Origin: Branchiostoma belcheri
Lineage: Eukaryota; Chordata; Leptocardii; Amphioxiformes; Branchiostomatidae
DNA length: 64,000 nt
Assembly: GCF_001625305.1 (NCBI RefSeq)
Contig: NW_017802902.1
Coordinates: forward strand, 230,553-294,552
Direction: 5' to 3'
Shown one piece after another: positions 11,830 through 25,900 of the stretch. The notes beneath the pieces were generated by a model that was not told the DNA's origin, searched no databases, and saw only the letters and a program-made list of their open reading frames with translations. The translations under genes and the position numbers were made by a program. Positions within the stretch are counted from its first letter, which is position 1. Each line of letters opens with the position of its first letter.

Positions 11830-13590
11830 TTGTACAAAGGTTAATATGTTAGATGGAACAAACAATCCACCACAGTGAATCCACACTGTGTAGTAAGAGT
11901 TACTGATTTTTCGTACTAATAATTTCCCTACCAAAACAGGGAAAGCATTTTCTGACACTTGCTGTGTTACTTATATAACGACCATCTAAGTTAAAACTAG
12001 TAGCAGAGCGATGCACTGTAAAAGGCTAATAATGTTTTACAAAGGCACCAGGCTGAATGCGTTTTCAAAATGAATGTAAATTTTACTTAATTCTAGTGTC
12101 GTAATAGCTGTTACAACTATTTCTGTAATTCATCCTTAGTGATGATGTTAAAGTTGCATTTTGTAATTTTCTTTCAGTATTCATTTCATTTTATTGTATT
12201 GAGGAATCCGAGTAGTGTGTTATTATCTGTATACGCATCATCTTCTATACAAATCGAATGGAAGTTGGGTAAAGTTGGCCAGTGTTTTTGAGGACATATT
12301 CGGCTAGGTGTGACATGGAGAAATGTTTTGTAAGCGTTTAAAGAATAGTTTTAAAACTTTTTGTACAACGTTAATCTCCACTTGTCGACGCTAAGATAAT
12401 TTGCTCTGCTAAGTTTGGTTTTGTCGCTAGGCGTCGCTTTTGCGTAGCGCTACATGTATACATTTTATATTTACCAATGCTGAATGTTGGAAAGTTGACT
12501 TAGGCCAGATAAATTTAATTTGTTGGATATCGGATTCGCCCTTTTCATTTTTTCTGATTAGCAAAAAATTATTCTGGTTCGGAGTTAACTAAAAAATGCC
12601 AATATTTTGCCCCCAACAGTTGAGGAAAGGCCTATTCTTGGAAGTTGTTACAGTTTTTGCCATAATGATTAATGCAGTAGTGTGATTAAAAGTTCAAAAT
12701 TCATAGTTTAAATATTGACCCAGCCTTTTGTGTTGACTTCATGGCTCCTATCGTAGCATTTGAGGCTATAATAAGGTGTCTGGATCGTGTCTGGATTATT
12801 TTTTAGCCCTGTCGCCTCATATTTTTTCTGAAGAAAATCCGAGAACCAACTAATTAAATTAGTGTGGCCTTATCTTGTATTTTCAAGTATGCAAAGACGT
12901 TATTATTTGTGCAACAGATATATCTTAAATCTTTATCTGCACTACGGTCATTTGGTCAATAGACGATTGAAAATGAGTAAATGCATTTTAACTTTTTGAC
13001 AATCTTAAATAATTGGCTGCGTTCTAAGGTAAACGGCTAAAAGAAAAAAAGGTACTGCGCCTGCCTGAAACCCGTTAAGTATTGTGCATAGCAAGCAAAA
13101 ACGTCTCATTACAGGTCGTGTTTTTCAATTTTAAGAATGACACACCGTCTATTTTTTACACACAAGTGTTGTCTGCAACAGACAAAATTCAACGATGACC
13201 TAACATCCAACGAAAAACGTAAAAAAAAACTGGGTTTCACGCAGTTTTTTTCTATCTACTTCAATTTCCATCTCAAAACAAGGCTTATACCTACCAACAA
13301 AGCTGTACCTATTTGGGATGAACTCAAAAGGAATCTCGTTTCATAGTAACGTAGTTCTAGGAAAGATGCTTTTAGTGTGCAACATTCTTCTGAGAGATGT
13401 AGCATGGACGAAGAAAGAGTAATTTGCTTCTGTTGTAGTAGCAAAAAGTGTTCTGGCCGAGAAAGTTGGAAGTGGAGGCAGTACGTTCTGCCGACGTGCT
13501 TGTTTGTGGTGACAAAGGGTGGAGTGATTTATAATTAATAAATCTGGAACACTAATACGTACCGTCATCAGTGGTGTTCATTCCACGTCC
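11830..13590. other. AT-rich intergenic DNA, no gene seen
   Basis: No frame shows recognisable domains or splice structure. A stretch at 12305-12385 (tgtgacatgg, tacaacgt) is similar to 14035-14105, suggesting a further dispersed repeat. Confidence 0.4.
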
Positions 13591-13689
13591 CTCTACATAC
13601 ATATACCTACCTTCGATATGCGGTATTTCAGTGTGAATTTAACGAACCGAAAAAGAGAGAGAAGAAGAAAAAGGGAGAAAGAGGGGGAG

Positions 13690-13820
13690 GAACATAGAAG
13701 TATAGATTCATATAGATAGACACAGACACGCAGAGACACACGCACGCACAAACACACACACACACACATGCACAAACACACACACATACGCACATGCACA
13801 CACAAAAACACACACACATA
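13690..13820. repeat. CA-rich microsatellite
   Basis: Interrupted (CA)n with cacgca and catgca variants, preceded by a purine-rich gaga tract (13650-13690). The Cys/Val-rich reading frames over it on the minus strand are artefacts. Confidence 0.9.
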
Positions 13821-14417
13821 TACGAAATTAGTACAGATGCGCTAAAAACAACAAGGATTCAAATAAATGCATTTGAGTTTATGTAAATGTTAATTATGTA
13901 GATGAGGTTGTAATTAACATAATCTAGTAAATTGCAATATTTACGTGTGAAGTTCATATCCATTGGCGATATTTCATTTTAACATGCCCTTACAAATTAT
14001 GCAAATGGCCTTTATTTCATTTCTATTTTGTTATGTGTGACATGGGGAAACGTTTTGAAAGAGTTTAAACAATAGTTTCAAAGCTGTCTATACAACGTAA
14101 TCGGATGAATATTTGAAGTGTACACGGTGACAACATCTTTAATGTCAAGGTGAAAGTGCTTGAGTCATCTGAGGAACAGGATTTGGCACAGATGTAGTCC
14201 ACGTGGGAGTACTTACTTACTTTATCCATCCACTTCTACCATCTGGGGTGTCGTGGGGAAGGGCATTTGGCGGCTGACGGCGAATCTGGAGGCTGTTGTT
14301 AACGTAAGGCCATGCCTGTTCAGGGTGCTAGTTCTCGTGGAAGTTCCAACACAAATTAGCCCAAGCAAATACACCAAAAATATTCAGTCCCTTTTACTTG
14401 CTGTAGTTTGATACCGT

Positions 14418-15375
14418 TCACGGCGGTCTGTCACTACGGCATTCTTTCCCATTGCTATGCACGTTCGAAAAGGTATCGGGTTACAAGACGCTATTTTGGC
14501 CTGTTTTGGACTACCCGTAAAATATTTGAAAATAAACAAATAATATTTAGGGGTAAATTTCGTCAAATTAAAATAAAATTATCGTCTTAATATCCTTTAA
14601 ATGTTAGCTTTTTATGTTTAATCATTGATTTTTTTGAAATTTCGCTCAGAAAGACGATTATTTTCGGGTTTCTCGGCACAAGTCATGTCACGTTTTTAGG
14701 CATACCTCGTTCAAACCTGGCTACGTATATTACCCCAGATCCCCGATATTTATATTTTTCGCAGACTAGGAATATGATTAAAAATCGTGTTTTAGGGATT
14801 TTTTAATTTCTGATTTTAAGTCTAGTTTTTGTCGACATATTGGTGAAAAAATGACATTTTTTGACATTTTTCTCACTAAATTACCCATAATTCAAAATTG
14901 AGGCCATTTTTCAAAAATCCCTAAAACACGATTTTCGGGACAACCGTGACAGTCATTTTGAGCCGTAAATGGGGTATGTTTGACTCTCCATGTTTCCAGG
15001 TTTGAACGAGTTTTGGAGACATGTCATATCGCCAGAAAGTGTGTATTGTGTTATTCATACTGGCGTAAAGAATCATTACAGTATTCAAGGTCACCCAAGG
15101 ATACGACAGTAGCTTCGCTACATGTTACATATCCACCAAAAATTATAGCGGACATGTACTGTCCAGGAAACTGTTTGTATCTATAGAAAAGTGTTGTTTT
15201 TTATGTGTTGCAATGCACGAAGGGCAGAAAGGCTTGTTTTGCCGCTTTATAGTAAATGACCGCAGGTGACCCCAAAATAGAACGCGGGTTCGATTCGAAT
15301 TGCCCAGATCGAACACCATCGAACACAGTTCGGATTCTATGACATGTGGGAACTTTGCAGCCCAGATTTTACTAC
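14418..15375 (+). repeat. Dispersed repeat family A, copy 2
   Basis: Same-strand copy of 10940-11815, slightly longer through small insertions (for example near 14521-14540 and 15050-15080). The two copies lie about 3.5 kb apart. Confidence 0.75.
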
Positions 15376-15379
15376 CGTG

Positions 15380-16420
15380 GTTTATTGAGAGGGAAGGTGT
15401 GTTACACCGAAGGGCAGTTATACCGGCTATACATAGATACAGACACAGACAGATACATACGGTACCTTGCTTAAGAGGATTTATAAGTTATAGAATGACG
15501 CTTATTCAGTTTATTCATCGAGGCACATACGTACATGTAGTACCAGCCTAAACCATGTGTTGCACTCAATAACAACGACAATCCTAATATCCTAATGTGA
15601 GTTTGTTTCTATGTAGAGAGATACAATATACACCCTTATACATCACTAACACCTGGATATTTTTGCAATGTTTAAGCTACGGTACACAGTTAAAGTGCCA
15701 AATATGAAAACGACATGGAGATCCTGATAGATGATTACTTAATTGCTCACTGGTGTAATACAGTTATACTGCAACTACGCATAGCTACACACGTAGCAAA
15801 TACACATAGCTATTAGCAAAACAAACAAAAACATGATTAAACTCAAGAAAACACATAGTTATTAGTAAACCAAAAAAAAATTATTGATTTATGGAATTTC
15901 ACCATACATTATGCAAATTAGATCCATATTTGCATAATTTTCATATAATTATATCAAGCATCACGTAAGCTACCTACATACCAAACATCACGACGATCCG
16001 TCAACCGGTTCTTGAGTTTACCTCTTTTGACTATTTTTAAACAGATAGCCCTACGGTTCCAGAGCAAGCCGCTAGGGGGCCCAAACTCACACACGCATAC
16101 ACGAACGCCCCGTATACTTTCCATAATTATATACACCGTTCATTACCATACAATTCGCCGAAAGTGGTACAACTAACATATACCCCATCTTTAGATTCTA
16201 ACACAATTCAAAATATATAAATGTATAGAATACGCTAAATGATCTTAAATGTTTGGAGCATTGAAGGCACGTGCGCACACAAGGTAAAAGGCAATGGGTT
16301 ATCGGAAACCATACAGTTAGAGTCTCTTATCGTAACGGCAAGGTTTTAAAGATTTTTTTTTTTCAAATCTGAAGTTCAGTTTAAGTGGTCTTGTTGTTGT
16401 ATCCCGAACCGTGCTTTAGC
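15380..16420. other. Intergenic DNA with a dispersed repeat, no gene seen
   Basis: AT-rich. From about 15930 to 16110 it carries the dispersed sequence with 'gatccgtcaaccggttc' and 'agggggcccaaactcac', as at 4735-4850. It lies just beyond the 3' end of the MOXD1-like gene. Confidence 0.4.
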
Positions 16421-16421
16421 T

Positions 16422-16427
16422 TTATTT
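16422..16427 (-). terminator. Candidate poly(A) signal of the MOXD1-like gene
   Basis: AATAAA on the minus strand, 388 bp beyond the MOXD1-like stop codon. Position and strand suit the 3' end of that transcript; other AT-rich candidates exist. Confidence 0.3.
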
Positions 16428-16568
16428 AGAACCATGTTTCCTCTGGATATTCCACACGTATCTAGAACCACATCCCGGAGAACATCAACGTTCTTGGACA
16501 CGCGGAGACTATCACGCCTTACTACCAGGGGCAGGCAGCCCTGTATGAATATGACGGGAAAACCATAA

Positions 16569-16804
16569 CCTATTTAGGCATAAAAATAGATATACTCACG
16601 GTTATTGATACAATAGAGACTATCCAGAACCCATTCAGTCATAGAACTAGATATACTCACGGTTCTGCATACGAAAGAGACTATCCAGAACCCATTCAGG
16701 TATAGAACTAGATAGGCACGGTTGTGGATACAATAGAGACTATCCAGAAACCAATTAGGCATAGAACTAGATAGGCACGGTTCTGGACACAATGATCGTT
16801 CCAA
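16569..16804 (-). repeat. 61-bp minisatellite in the MOXD1 3' region
   Basis: About four copies of a 61-bp unit with 'gagactatccagaa' and 'atagaactagat'. It starts 11 bp beyond the MOXD1-like stop codon and is probably transcribed in the 3' UTR. Confidence 0.85.
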
Positions 16805-16814
16805 ATCACGGTTT

Positions 16815-16973
16815 CTAGATGGCGAGGACTAGCGCCACCATGCAGACGAGCGTCGCTGGAGCCAGACCGGGCACGCGGGTGGTCGCTTGGCCAGACGTGG
16901 TCCTCCTACTGCAGACGTTCTCAGGGACCGGCTTGGTCCCACGTGGGAAGGGCACGTCGGTTTCCAATGCGCT
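16815..16973 (-). CDS. MOXD1-like: MOXD1-like exon 12 (last; C-terminal tail)
   Basis: Encodes residues 569-620 from acceptor ctcacag, phase 0, ending in TAG. Starts SALETDVPFPRG and ends in a hydrophobic run, after a Cys (ENVC) that probably pairs with the preceding exon. Intron 11 before it is 1.8 kb. Confidence 0.85.
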   Translation of the reverse strand, partial: SALETDVPFPRGTKPVPENVCSRRTTSGQATTRVPGLAPATLVCMVALVLAI

Positions 16974-19900
16974 CTGTGAGCAATGGAAAAATCGGAGTGA
17001 GTTATCGGTGTGAAACATTTTGTTGCACAACCGTCAATAGTTTCATCATGTTGGTATTCACAGCAGACGTTTCGGTCACCGTCTGTCACCTTCCTCAGGG
17101 CAATTCCGACTGGTTTACGTTGCACTGCAGCACAGGTGTCGCTGGTATAGATGTAATCCTACAGATGATATTTTCCGCATGGGAATGCTATAGCAGCGGC
17201 ACGTGCATCTTTGCTGCAATGCAATGTGAACCAGTCAGAATTGCACTGAAGATGGAAGGTGACAGACCGTTACCGAAATGGCTGCCGCGAATAAAACATT
17301 TGCGAATAAAACACTTATGGACTCTATAGGGCTTATTCACCACAGATGGTCACGTGACTCTTCCCCCGGCAACGAGCATTGTCCGCCATTAGGGGTGCAG
17401 CATGGTGCCTATCGCTATGGTACGCTATGCAAACTCTTGGCGATAGTTGCGTATTTTGGGCCACAATCTACGTTTTGAACACTCTTCTTGTTCGTAACAT
17501 TGTCCTTGGGGTTGTTCTGGCTCCATGACCACGTCTCATGTTCTCAAGATCGGCTTTTATCGGCTTTTTTTTGCTGATCAGAAATCGGTGTGTTTTACCC
17601 TGGCGTAAGGGCCTGTAGATGGTAGATGTCAACGTGGGTAGCCATGGACACGTTAAATCTGTTGAAGCTACCTGTCCCTTTACTCTGTGGTAAATGTCCA
17701 TGTAGAACAGGGCCCTGGCAACTTGTAACACTCACCTTGTCCAGCCACAGTCGCGGCAGTGCGGACTGAGGATGGCGGCCGGCGGCCGATGGCCCCGCAT
17801 TTGTTTGTTATAATAATTTATCCAGACACAGTCCGGGGATGTTCGAAAATAGCGACCCTTTGCGTATCCCGACTACAACGTACTTGTCACCACGAAACTG
17901 CATGTCCCACAACACTCTCTACACATCCTGATACAACGCTTCCAGACTCTTAAAGGGTTTGAACCGATCCTGTGTGTAAAAACTTCTGCCCCGTGAGTAC
18001 CAAATACGAAGCTTAGTCGCGTCAATGGACTCCGCTGGCGGGAGACGCCGTCTCGATCAGACTGATCAAAACTCAACAAAAACGGGTCAATCCCAACAGA
18101 TTTTATTTTGTTTCAGTAACGAGAGGTATGAGTGGTGGTAAACTCTTCGTGTAATCGGACAAAGGACAGTTTATCTAACGTTTGTCGGCCATTTCAACGC
18201 CTGGAAACTCGCTGCACAGATGGACCCCAAAATGGCGTCGCACGGGACATGAGGAATAGTAACGTCATGATGACGTGTGGTGAATAAGCTCTATAATGTA
18301 CAGTTTCTCCCATTGACTCTAGGGAGTTGAACCCGGGACACCAGCCCACTGGGACAACCACACTCGCCGCAAGCCCAAAGGGCCCGGACCTGCAGTTGTA
18401 CAGCTCAGGGCTTACTATGACAGGTTCACAGTGCACTGGAGTACCGGTAACTGTGCATGCAACACTATGTTGTAAAGACCGTTATTCATTTCAATGGTGT
18501 AGCAGCTATGTGTTAACAGGATTTTTTTTTTTGTATTTTATTTCAACCATATGTCCTTTTTTATATTCCAACATTTCATGACTAGACACGGTGATGGCAC
18601 ATTCAAGTTATTTATCAAACTTATTTTATGCCGATAACGAAGAGGACAGATACAGGACAGGACAATACTCATTTTCACTTGAGTTAATTGAGGAAATAAA
18701 TAAAGTCGTGTCACAAGATCGGCGGCATGTAAGGACTCGAACACGGGACCTCTTGGTTCCAAGCACTCTGTCGTTACGCCACACGGCCCCACCATCTTCT
18801 TACCGTATCAACGGCAGTACGGAAGTTGGATACGCAGTGGGTGTGGTGGGGGAATGGACTGCCCAGAAGACGCTTTGAGAACTCCCGAGCCTTCTGGTCC
18901 GTCCACGGCACCGCCTCCATCACGGCCTCAAACGACATGTTGACCAGCCGCTCCGGGGCCGTGATTTTCATCTCGCCGCTACTGAAGTCACTGGAAGCAA
19001 CAAGTTATTGCAACGTCGATAAAGGTTAGCCTGTACCAGGCTATTGGCCAAATGGAGAGATTTTGAAAATCAGGTGTTTAAATTAGCATCCTCTCTTTTC
19101 GTCAGAGAGAAAAGGAATCTGTAGGTATTTATAAAAAAGATAAGACAAATTTTAAACAGTCTGTCACTTAGGGTCTCCTTTTGGAAAAAGGAATGGTGGT
19201 ATCAAGACGGTTAATACCTTAAACGTCAGTATGTACGTAGTATATGAAATCAAAATAAGGACCACGTACTTATCATGTTAGTTTCATGGTTGATATTTCC
19301 AAAGTCTCAAGGAGTAGGGTATTGTACAAGCATTGCAAGCCTCTTTCCTCCTCCTTCACATTGACTTTTTTAAAGCTCTACTTCCTTTCATTAGTGACTA
19401 AGTGTCACTGACGGAAGGTAGTGGATGCTACCTGAAACGTCTGACCGTTTCTAAAATCATATACAGTTGATCGAGTAACTGCATTTTGGCGTATTTTATT
19501 ACCTAGATGTCTAACCTTCGATGTGTTTGTTGATTAATGTTTGCTGTTTTATTGATGCAATTAGGTAAACGAAATGAAATAACCACGTACTATTCGAACC
19601 TCTGGACTCCAGCGAAATGCGTGGTGTCGAACAAGTTCGGCAGACTTTCGCAAAACGTCAGGTTGAACTGTGGGTAGTAGATGATGTAGGATTGGCACAT
19701 TTCGTTCGGGGTTCCAGGGCCGCCCTGTGGGACCAGGCAATGGGTTAACACAACAAAAAAAGGGTCCAAAGGTGACACAATCACAGTCACAAACAAGTCA
19801 CAATCCAAACAGATACTCGAAAACGATTATACACAACAACCTAATATCTGCTTTCAAAACCGAGCCTACAACACAGCTACATAATCTACGGCCTATTCCC

Positions 19901-22900
19901 AATATAAAAACAGCTAAGGTGTAAAGAGAACGACGTGCATCATCACGGATATAACGGCACATCACATGTTCAATTACCAAGAAACACAGCGATGACAACA
20001 ATGAGTTTCCCCTGTAAACACATTGGAGAACGGCTCACCATTTCGATCACATGCAACTAAACAGCTGTTTTAATCACGGATCGACCAAAATCCGTATATG
20101 CCTGAAAGAAACCCTCCCCCATCCGCTATTCAAAATAACGGGATTTTTGCGGCAAGTTCCACAAGCCTCTTAAATTTAGGGGTGCTTTTGGAATATTACA
20201 TTGACCAAGAAAAGAGCTACGGCAAAATGAAAACACATGCATCAGAAAGGGCATGCCTGCAGACGACGTATAAAATAACATGCCGATCAAACAAAGGGTC
20301 CCTGTGTTCTAGCTGCAAACACGACTGCCCATAATGCTCCATCTTAAAGTCATGACCTCATTCACAGAGTAAGAAAACGTATTTAAAAATAACCACTCTA
20401 TAGCTGCATGTACAGCCATGTCTGGGTATGATTATAGATAAAACAAATCCTGGAATATATATATAACAACAAGACCACAACTTTAGATTTGGAAAAAGCC
20501 ATGGGGGGGGGGAGCTTAGTTCAATGTCATCTCTTGCCAGATCTTAGAGGGACTCGACATCTTCTTTGGAGGCAGTGGATAATCAGTACTTACTTCCACG
20601 TTTCAATGGTATGTGGGTTTTGTCATTTTAATAGAAATGTTTTTTTTCATGTGTAAAACTGTACATTGAACTTGAGTTACGACCAAACGTTCTACTTACA
20701 TACGTAACTTTGTCCTTGTGCGTTGAGCGGTAAGTGCATTCCGTAACCAGAGTATCGCCCTGGAAAATAGAAACGTCAGAACAATGGTTAAAACCACATA
20801 TAGGTCTTAGATAGATGGATATCTATCCATAGATGGTGATTTGAATAGTGGTACATGCAGATTCATGTATAACTTTATCGTGAAGTCGCAAAGGATCAGA
20901 TTTAACACAGAGTCACGAAATGTTGTAACCACATAGACAGATGCTACACGTTGTAACCTACGAGATCCCAAGTCGAACCGGTACGGCGATCGGTACAGAC
21001 TTGTGGGGAGACTCTGGCCCACCCATTACGTCACGCATCCCACAACTCAGTGCTCGCCAGGAAAGCGGGTCGAAACCCTGACTCACGTCAAGACTATGAA
21101 AACGGTGGAAAATATTATATTATATATTAAAGTAATAGAAAAAAAAACTTCTCGTACCGGATAGACGGTGACCTCTTCCTTGAGCATCCGGAAGAACTGC
21201 AGGTTGAAGTCGTAGTTGTCGTCCCGCGCGATCTCGATCTCCTTGCCGTTGTGGATCAGTCGGGCGCTCATCTTAACGGCCAGCAGATGGGAGTGAAGCT
21301 CAAGTCCGATGATGTGGATCGGCTCCCCGAGCTCCTCCAGGAACTATACACAGAAGGGAGCGTAACGATGTTTATAGACTATAAACTTTTGTTCCAACAC
21401 AAAGAATTGTTCTCATCCAGAGGTTTCGACCAGTCACTCTAGTCTTCCTCATTAGACGGACCCAGTGAGACTTTTCACGTGGCCTCATTGAAGTGTGACG
21501 TCGACACTGGATCAAAAGAGGCATTATTGACGCAACAAAACGTCCAGTGACTTATTATGGTACTGCAGCGGAACTTTCTTGGTCGAATTTTATAGCTTGT
21601 GATCTGTACAAGCTAGGGTCGCAAATTGTTAATGGTAGATAGCTCTTGTGCTCGGGAAGAAGTGACCTGAGTTTGGGCCCCCTAGCATCATTCTCTGGAA
21701 CTGCAGGAGCATGTTTGTTTCCTTATACGACGATAAAAAGGTACTTACCGCGTTGAGACAGTTGGTGTTGCAGAACCCTGCTGACTTGAACCCCTCGGCG
21801 CGAGGCGGGACGACGTGGCGTGAGTTTGGCCCCCCTAGCAACATTCTCAGGAACTGCAGGAGCATTTTTGTTCTCTTAAGATAAAAGGTACTTACCGCGT
21901 TGAGACAGTTGGGGTTGCAGAACCCGGCCGACTTGAACTCCTCGGCGTGAGGCGGGATGACGTGGTGCTTGATCGGCGGCATGCCGACCTCAAAGACCCC
22001 CAGGTCGTGGTCTCTCAGCTCCGGCGTTAGCGTCAGCCGCAGCCCCGAACTGTCACGGATCCCTGCAGTAAAGACGGGAATACGATGTCAGTACTACTAA
22101 GGAAATGGAGAGGACTTCGTTAAGAAGTTCATCAGGTTGGTGAATGACTAAATTGCGAAGACCCACACGTCCCCCCACTTTTTTTAACAAAAACAGACGT
22201 TTCGATGATCGCTTGTCATCTTTATCGCTGGGCTGAAGGAGAAACATGAAAATAGGAAGATTCAAAGCATTAAAGACTCTCAGAGACTGCATGTTAGAGA
22301 CTAGTTAAACCTGTAATGTTGCCACTGACATTTACTCTGCATGCAGATTCAGCCGCACACACAAGTAAGATGCGATCGATGACTTTATTCATACAACATT
22401 TGCTTTATTACCTTAGATACTGGAACATTGCAGTCCAAAATGTGGTATACTATTAATGTAGAAAAGTCGCATTGATGAGAGCTAATGAAAATAGGTAGAG
22501 GAATGTTTGGTAGTTTCTGACCTGACACCAGCTGAGGGTTGTCGTAATGTTGCTCTAGAAGTACATATCGGCTGGAGTCGGCATCCCCAACGGGATAGCC
22601 AACGTGTGCAGGATATGCCATAGGCTGGGGAGACAAGAGATACACTGATGCAGCATGTTGGTATTGTAAGAAATGTTGTATAAGGGTGAATATTGTTTCT
22701 AAGGAGTAGAATGTACATGTACTGTATTTTGTTATGGAACGCTCTCCTTCTCTCTCTGTCTCTTGAAAGACACACACAGACACACAGACAGAAACAGAAA
22801 GTATCTCAATCCTCCGTGTGTATCCCCTTTTCTCTACCCTAAGGAAATGAATGATGCATGCAGAACCAGACACACTCCGATACAGGTCCAGCGGTAAGAC

Positions 22901-25900
22901 TTGAAAAAGGCACAGTTCTCTCTCTCGTTCTTTCTCCCCCTCTCTTTCTCTCGGAAAGAGAGATTCTCAATCATTCTCAAGGAAATGAATGATACACACA
23001 GTTCCTTCATATCAGTGCTCGTGATACATGAATCGGCGTCTACCACAGCCCCGATGGCCGAAATATTTCTCAGTACCAAGGAAATGACAAATTTTCGACT
23101 TCCAAAAATTTGTCTTCACTTTATTTGCATATCAATCAATAGGTTGTGCTTATAAACCTGCTTTCCCCTCTGGTCTCTCAGTCACTGACGAAAGCTAGTG
23201 GATACTAGCTGAAACGTCTGACGTTTTCAAAATCATATCCAGTTGCTTGAGTAACTGTTTTTTTTGGCGATATCCTGCATTATCATGCAAAAAAGAATTT
23301 CCGAGTCGTAGAAAGAATATCCAAAAACGTACACACGAACGTAGATTGGCCTCGCCGACGACTCCAGAATGATACACACAGTTTTTTCATATCAGTGCTC
23401 GTGATACATGAATCGGCGTCTACCTCAGCCCCGATGGCCGAAATGTTTCTCAGTACCAAGGAAATGAATGATAAATAAAGAGACTCTTCACATCAGTAAC
23501 CTCAGCCCCTTCGGCACCTACCTCAGCCCCGATGGCCGAAATTTTTCTCAGTACTAAGGAAAGGAGTGATAAATAAAAAGACTCTTCACATCAGTAACCT
23601 CAGCCCCTTCGGCACCTACCTCAGCCCCGATGCCCCAGGCCGCTAGCATGCTGCCTCCCAAGCATAGGTACCAGTCGCGGGGCATGTTGGGAGTGCGGCA
23701 CTCATGTCCCGGATGTTCATGAGGCAGGAAAGTGACGCTCCTGTTCTTCGTACAGGTGTAGATTATCAGGTGATGCACCACGCCCTCGTTACCAGGGGAG
23801 ATGATGGGCTCGAACTATTAAAGAAAAATCGTGGCAAAAATCTTTGCTTATTTGCAAAATCATGCCAGATAGCTAATTACTTGTGCAGTGTCAAGGAAAG
23901 TAAGGTAAAGCAATGGGTATACCGTAACCTGGTATTCAGTCTATCGCGGTTGGGGCGGGTTTTCTTCAGGGCTGCAGGAGCTCTCCACCGCCCGACTTTT
24001 GAAACATACATCATGGCAAGGTGATTTTTTTTTCTAGGCTCTTCTCTGTTCAGAGCAAGAAGAGCTAATCCTCAAAGGGCCTGCTTGGTCACTCGGGGCG
24101 CGCTTGGTCACTCGGGGCGCTGGCGAATGCTGCTGTTGTCTCGGTCAGCAAACAGACGACCCATGTTCCCGAGCCGCCTACATGGCAAGGTGATAGGCAC
24201 CTGTTTATCCTTCCAAAAATGTTATGACTAGATAATAAACAACGAGAGATAGACACCTTGATTATGTGGTGTTTGCTGGCCAGTTCCGGCAGCTCAAACA
24301 CTTGGCACCAGTAAGTCGTGTCCTGGTAGGCAGGAACGGAAACCTGCATACAAAAAAAAAAATGACAATTAGTTACAACACAATCGCTGTTCTTCCAATG
24401 AAATCAATGTAATTGAATTTGTCGTCGGCGTAGACGTGACGTCAACAACCGGAAACGGAAACAAGATGGCGCCTGCATGGCGTTGAAATCCCAACATGGC
24501 AGCACCCAGATAGCGCCGCTTGATAACAATACAGGGCCATAGCGTTTTTAACATTCAGATGCTAAAGATGCAAAAATGTAATGAGAAGAGAAGTGAAATG
24601 AGCGTAAACCTTACGTTGTTCATCAGTAGATCGACTGTTGTGTAGTTCGTTTCCTTGAAGTTGTCCGGAGCGATGTTGTTACTGAGCAGGACCGTGCTCC
24701 GGACCCCGCGGTTGGCCCCGTGGTACGCCGGGCCGCTCTCGTCCTCAGGGTCGTCATCATGCCATGCCCACAGAACCCGCATGGTGTCAGCCTGGGAACG
24801 ACAGAGATCGGTTATTATCCACTGATCCGTGCCGAAGGACACTGACAAGGTACGGCATACCTCAAACAGCCCCCAGGCTTAACTCTAGCTATACCAGACA
24901 ATGGCCACATACTGTTCCTCCCCAAGACACGAAGTTGGTGGATAAAGTAATGTATGTAAGCAGAACCTTGCTGCGCCTATCTAGTTTTGCTCCTAGGATC
25001 ATATGCGCTTCTAGAGAATTAGCCGTGGACGACTCGGAAATCCTTTTTGTATGATAATACAGGATATCCTGTATTATCATACAAAAATGATATCCTGTAT
25101 TATCATACAAAAATGATATCCTGTATTATCATGCCAAAAGAATTTCCGAGTCGTAGAAAGAATATACAAAAACGTACACACGAACGTAGATTTGCCTCGC
25201 CGACGATTTCAGAACCGTGTCTGACTCTGGTTTTACTCAAAGCCATAACTTTTAATTTCCGTTTTTTTCACCAGTTTCCCATCACCAGAATGCAACGCGA
25301 AAACGCGGGTGTAACCCTCATTTGCATAGGACTGAAAGGCATCGGAATGATCCTGTTGACGTTAAACAGCTTGATTTTCACTGTGTTTTGAGGTGTCGGG
25401 GCATTTTATGCTCAACATTAATTAAATTACTATGGGTTGAATCTGACAACAAATAGAGAATGAATTTTTTTGGAATATGTGGTTTGTAACGTTGTAGTGG
25501 TAACGCTATACTAACGCTGTAACGTTGCAAATCACATGTTCAATGTTGAAAAGAACACTAAAACTTCATTCACTATTAATTGTTAGATTCGGCCCATAGT
25601 AATTTAATTAATGATGAGCATAAAATGCCCCAACACCTCAAAAGACAGTAAAAAGCAAGTTGTTTAACGTCAACAGGATCATTCCGATGCCTTCCAGTCC
25701 TATGCAAATGAGGGTTACCCCGCGTTTTCGCGTTGCATTCTGGGGATGGGAAACTGGTGGATACTCACGTTGATGACGCGGTCTTTGACGTCACAAGTCG
25801 TTAGCTTCCGGTTGAACCTCAGGACGGTGTGAGTCCCGTTCTCGTTCCCAGACACCAGCTCCCAGTCTTGACTCTCGTCCACAGGGGGCTGGGCCTGCGC

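Noticed and set aside
13593..13819. Cys/Val-rich small proteins
   Set aside because: Translation of a CA-type microsatellite.
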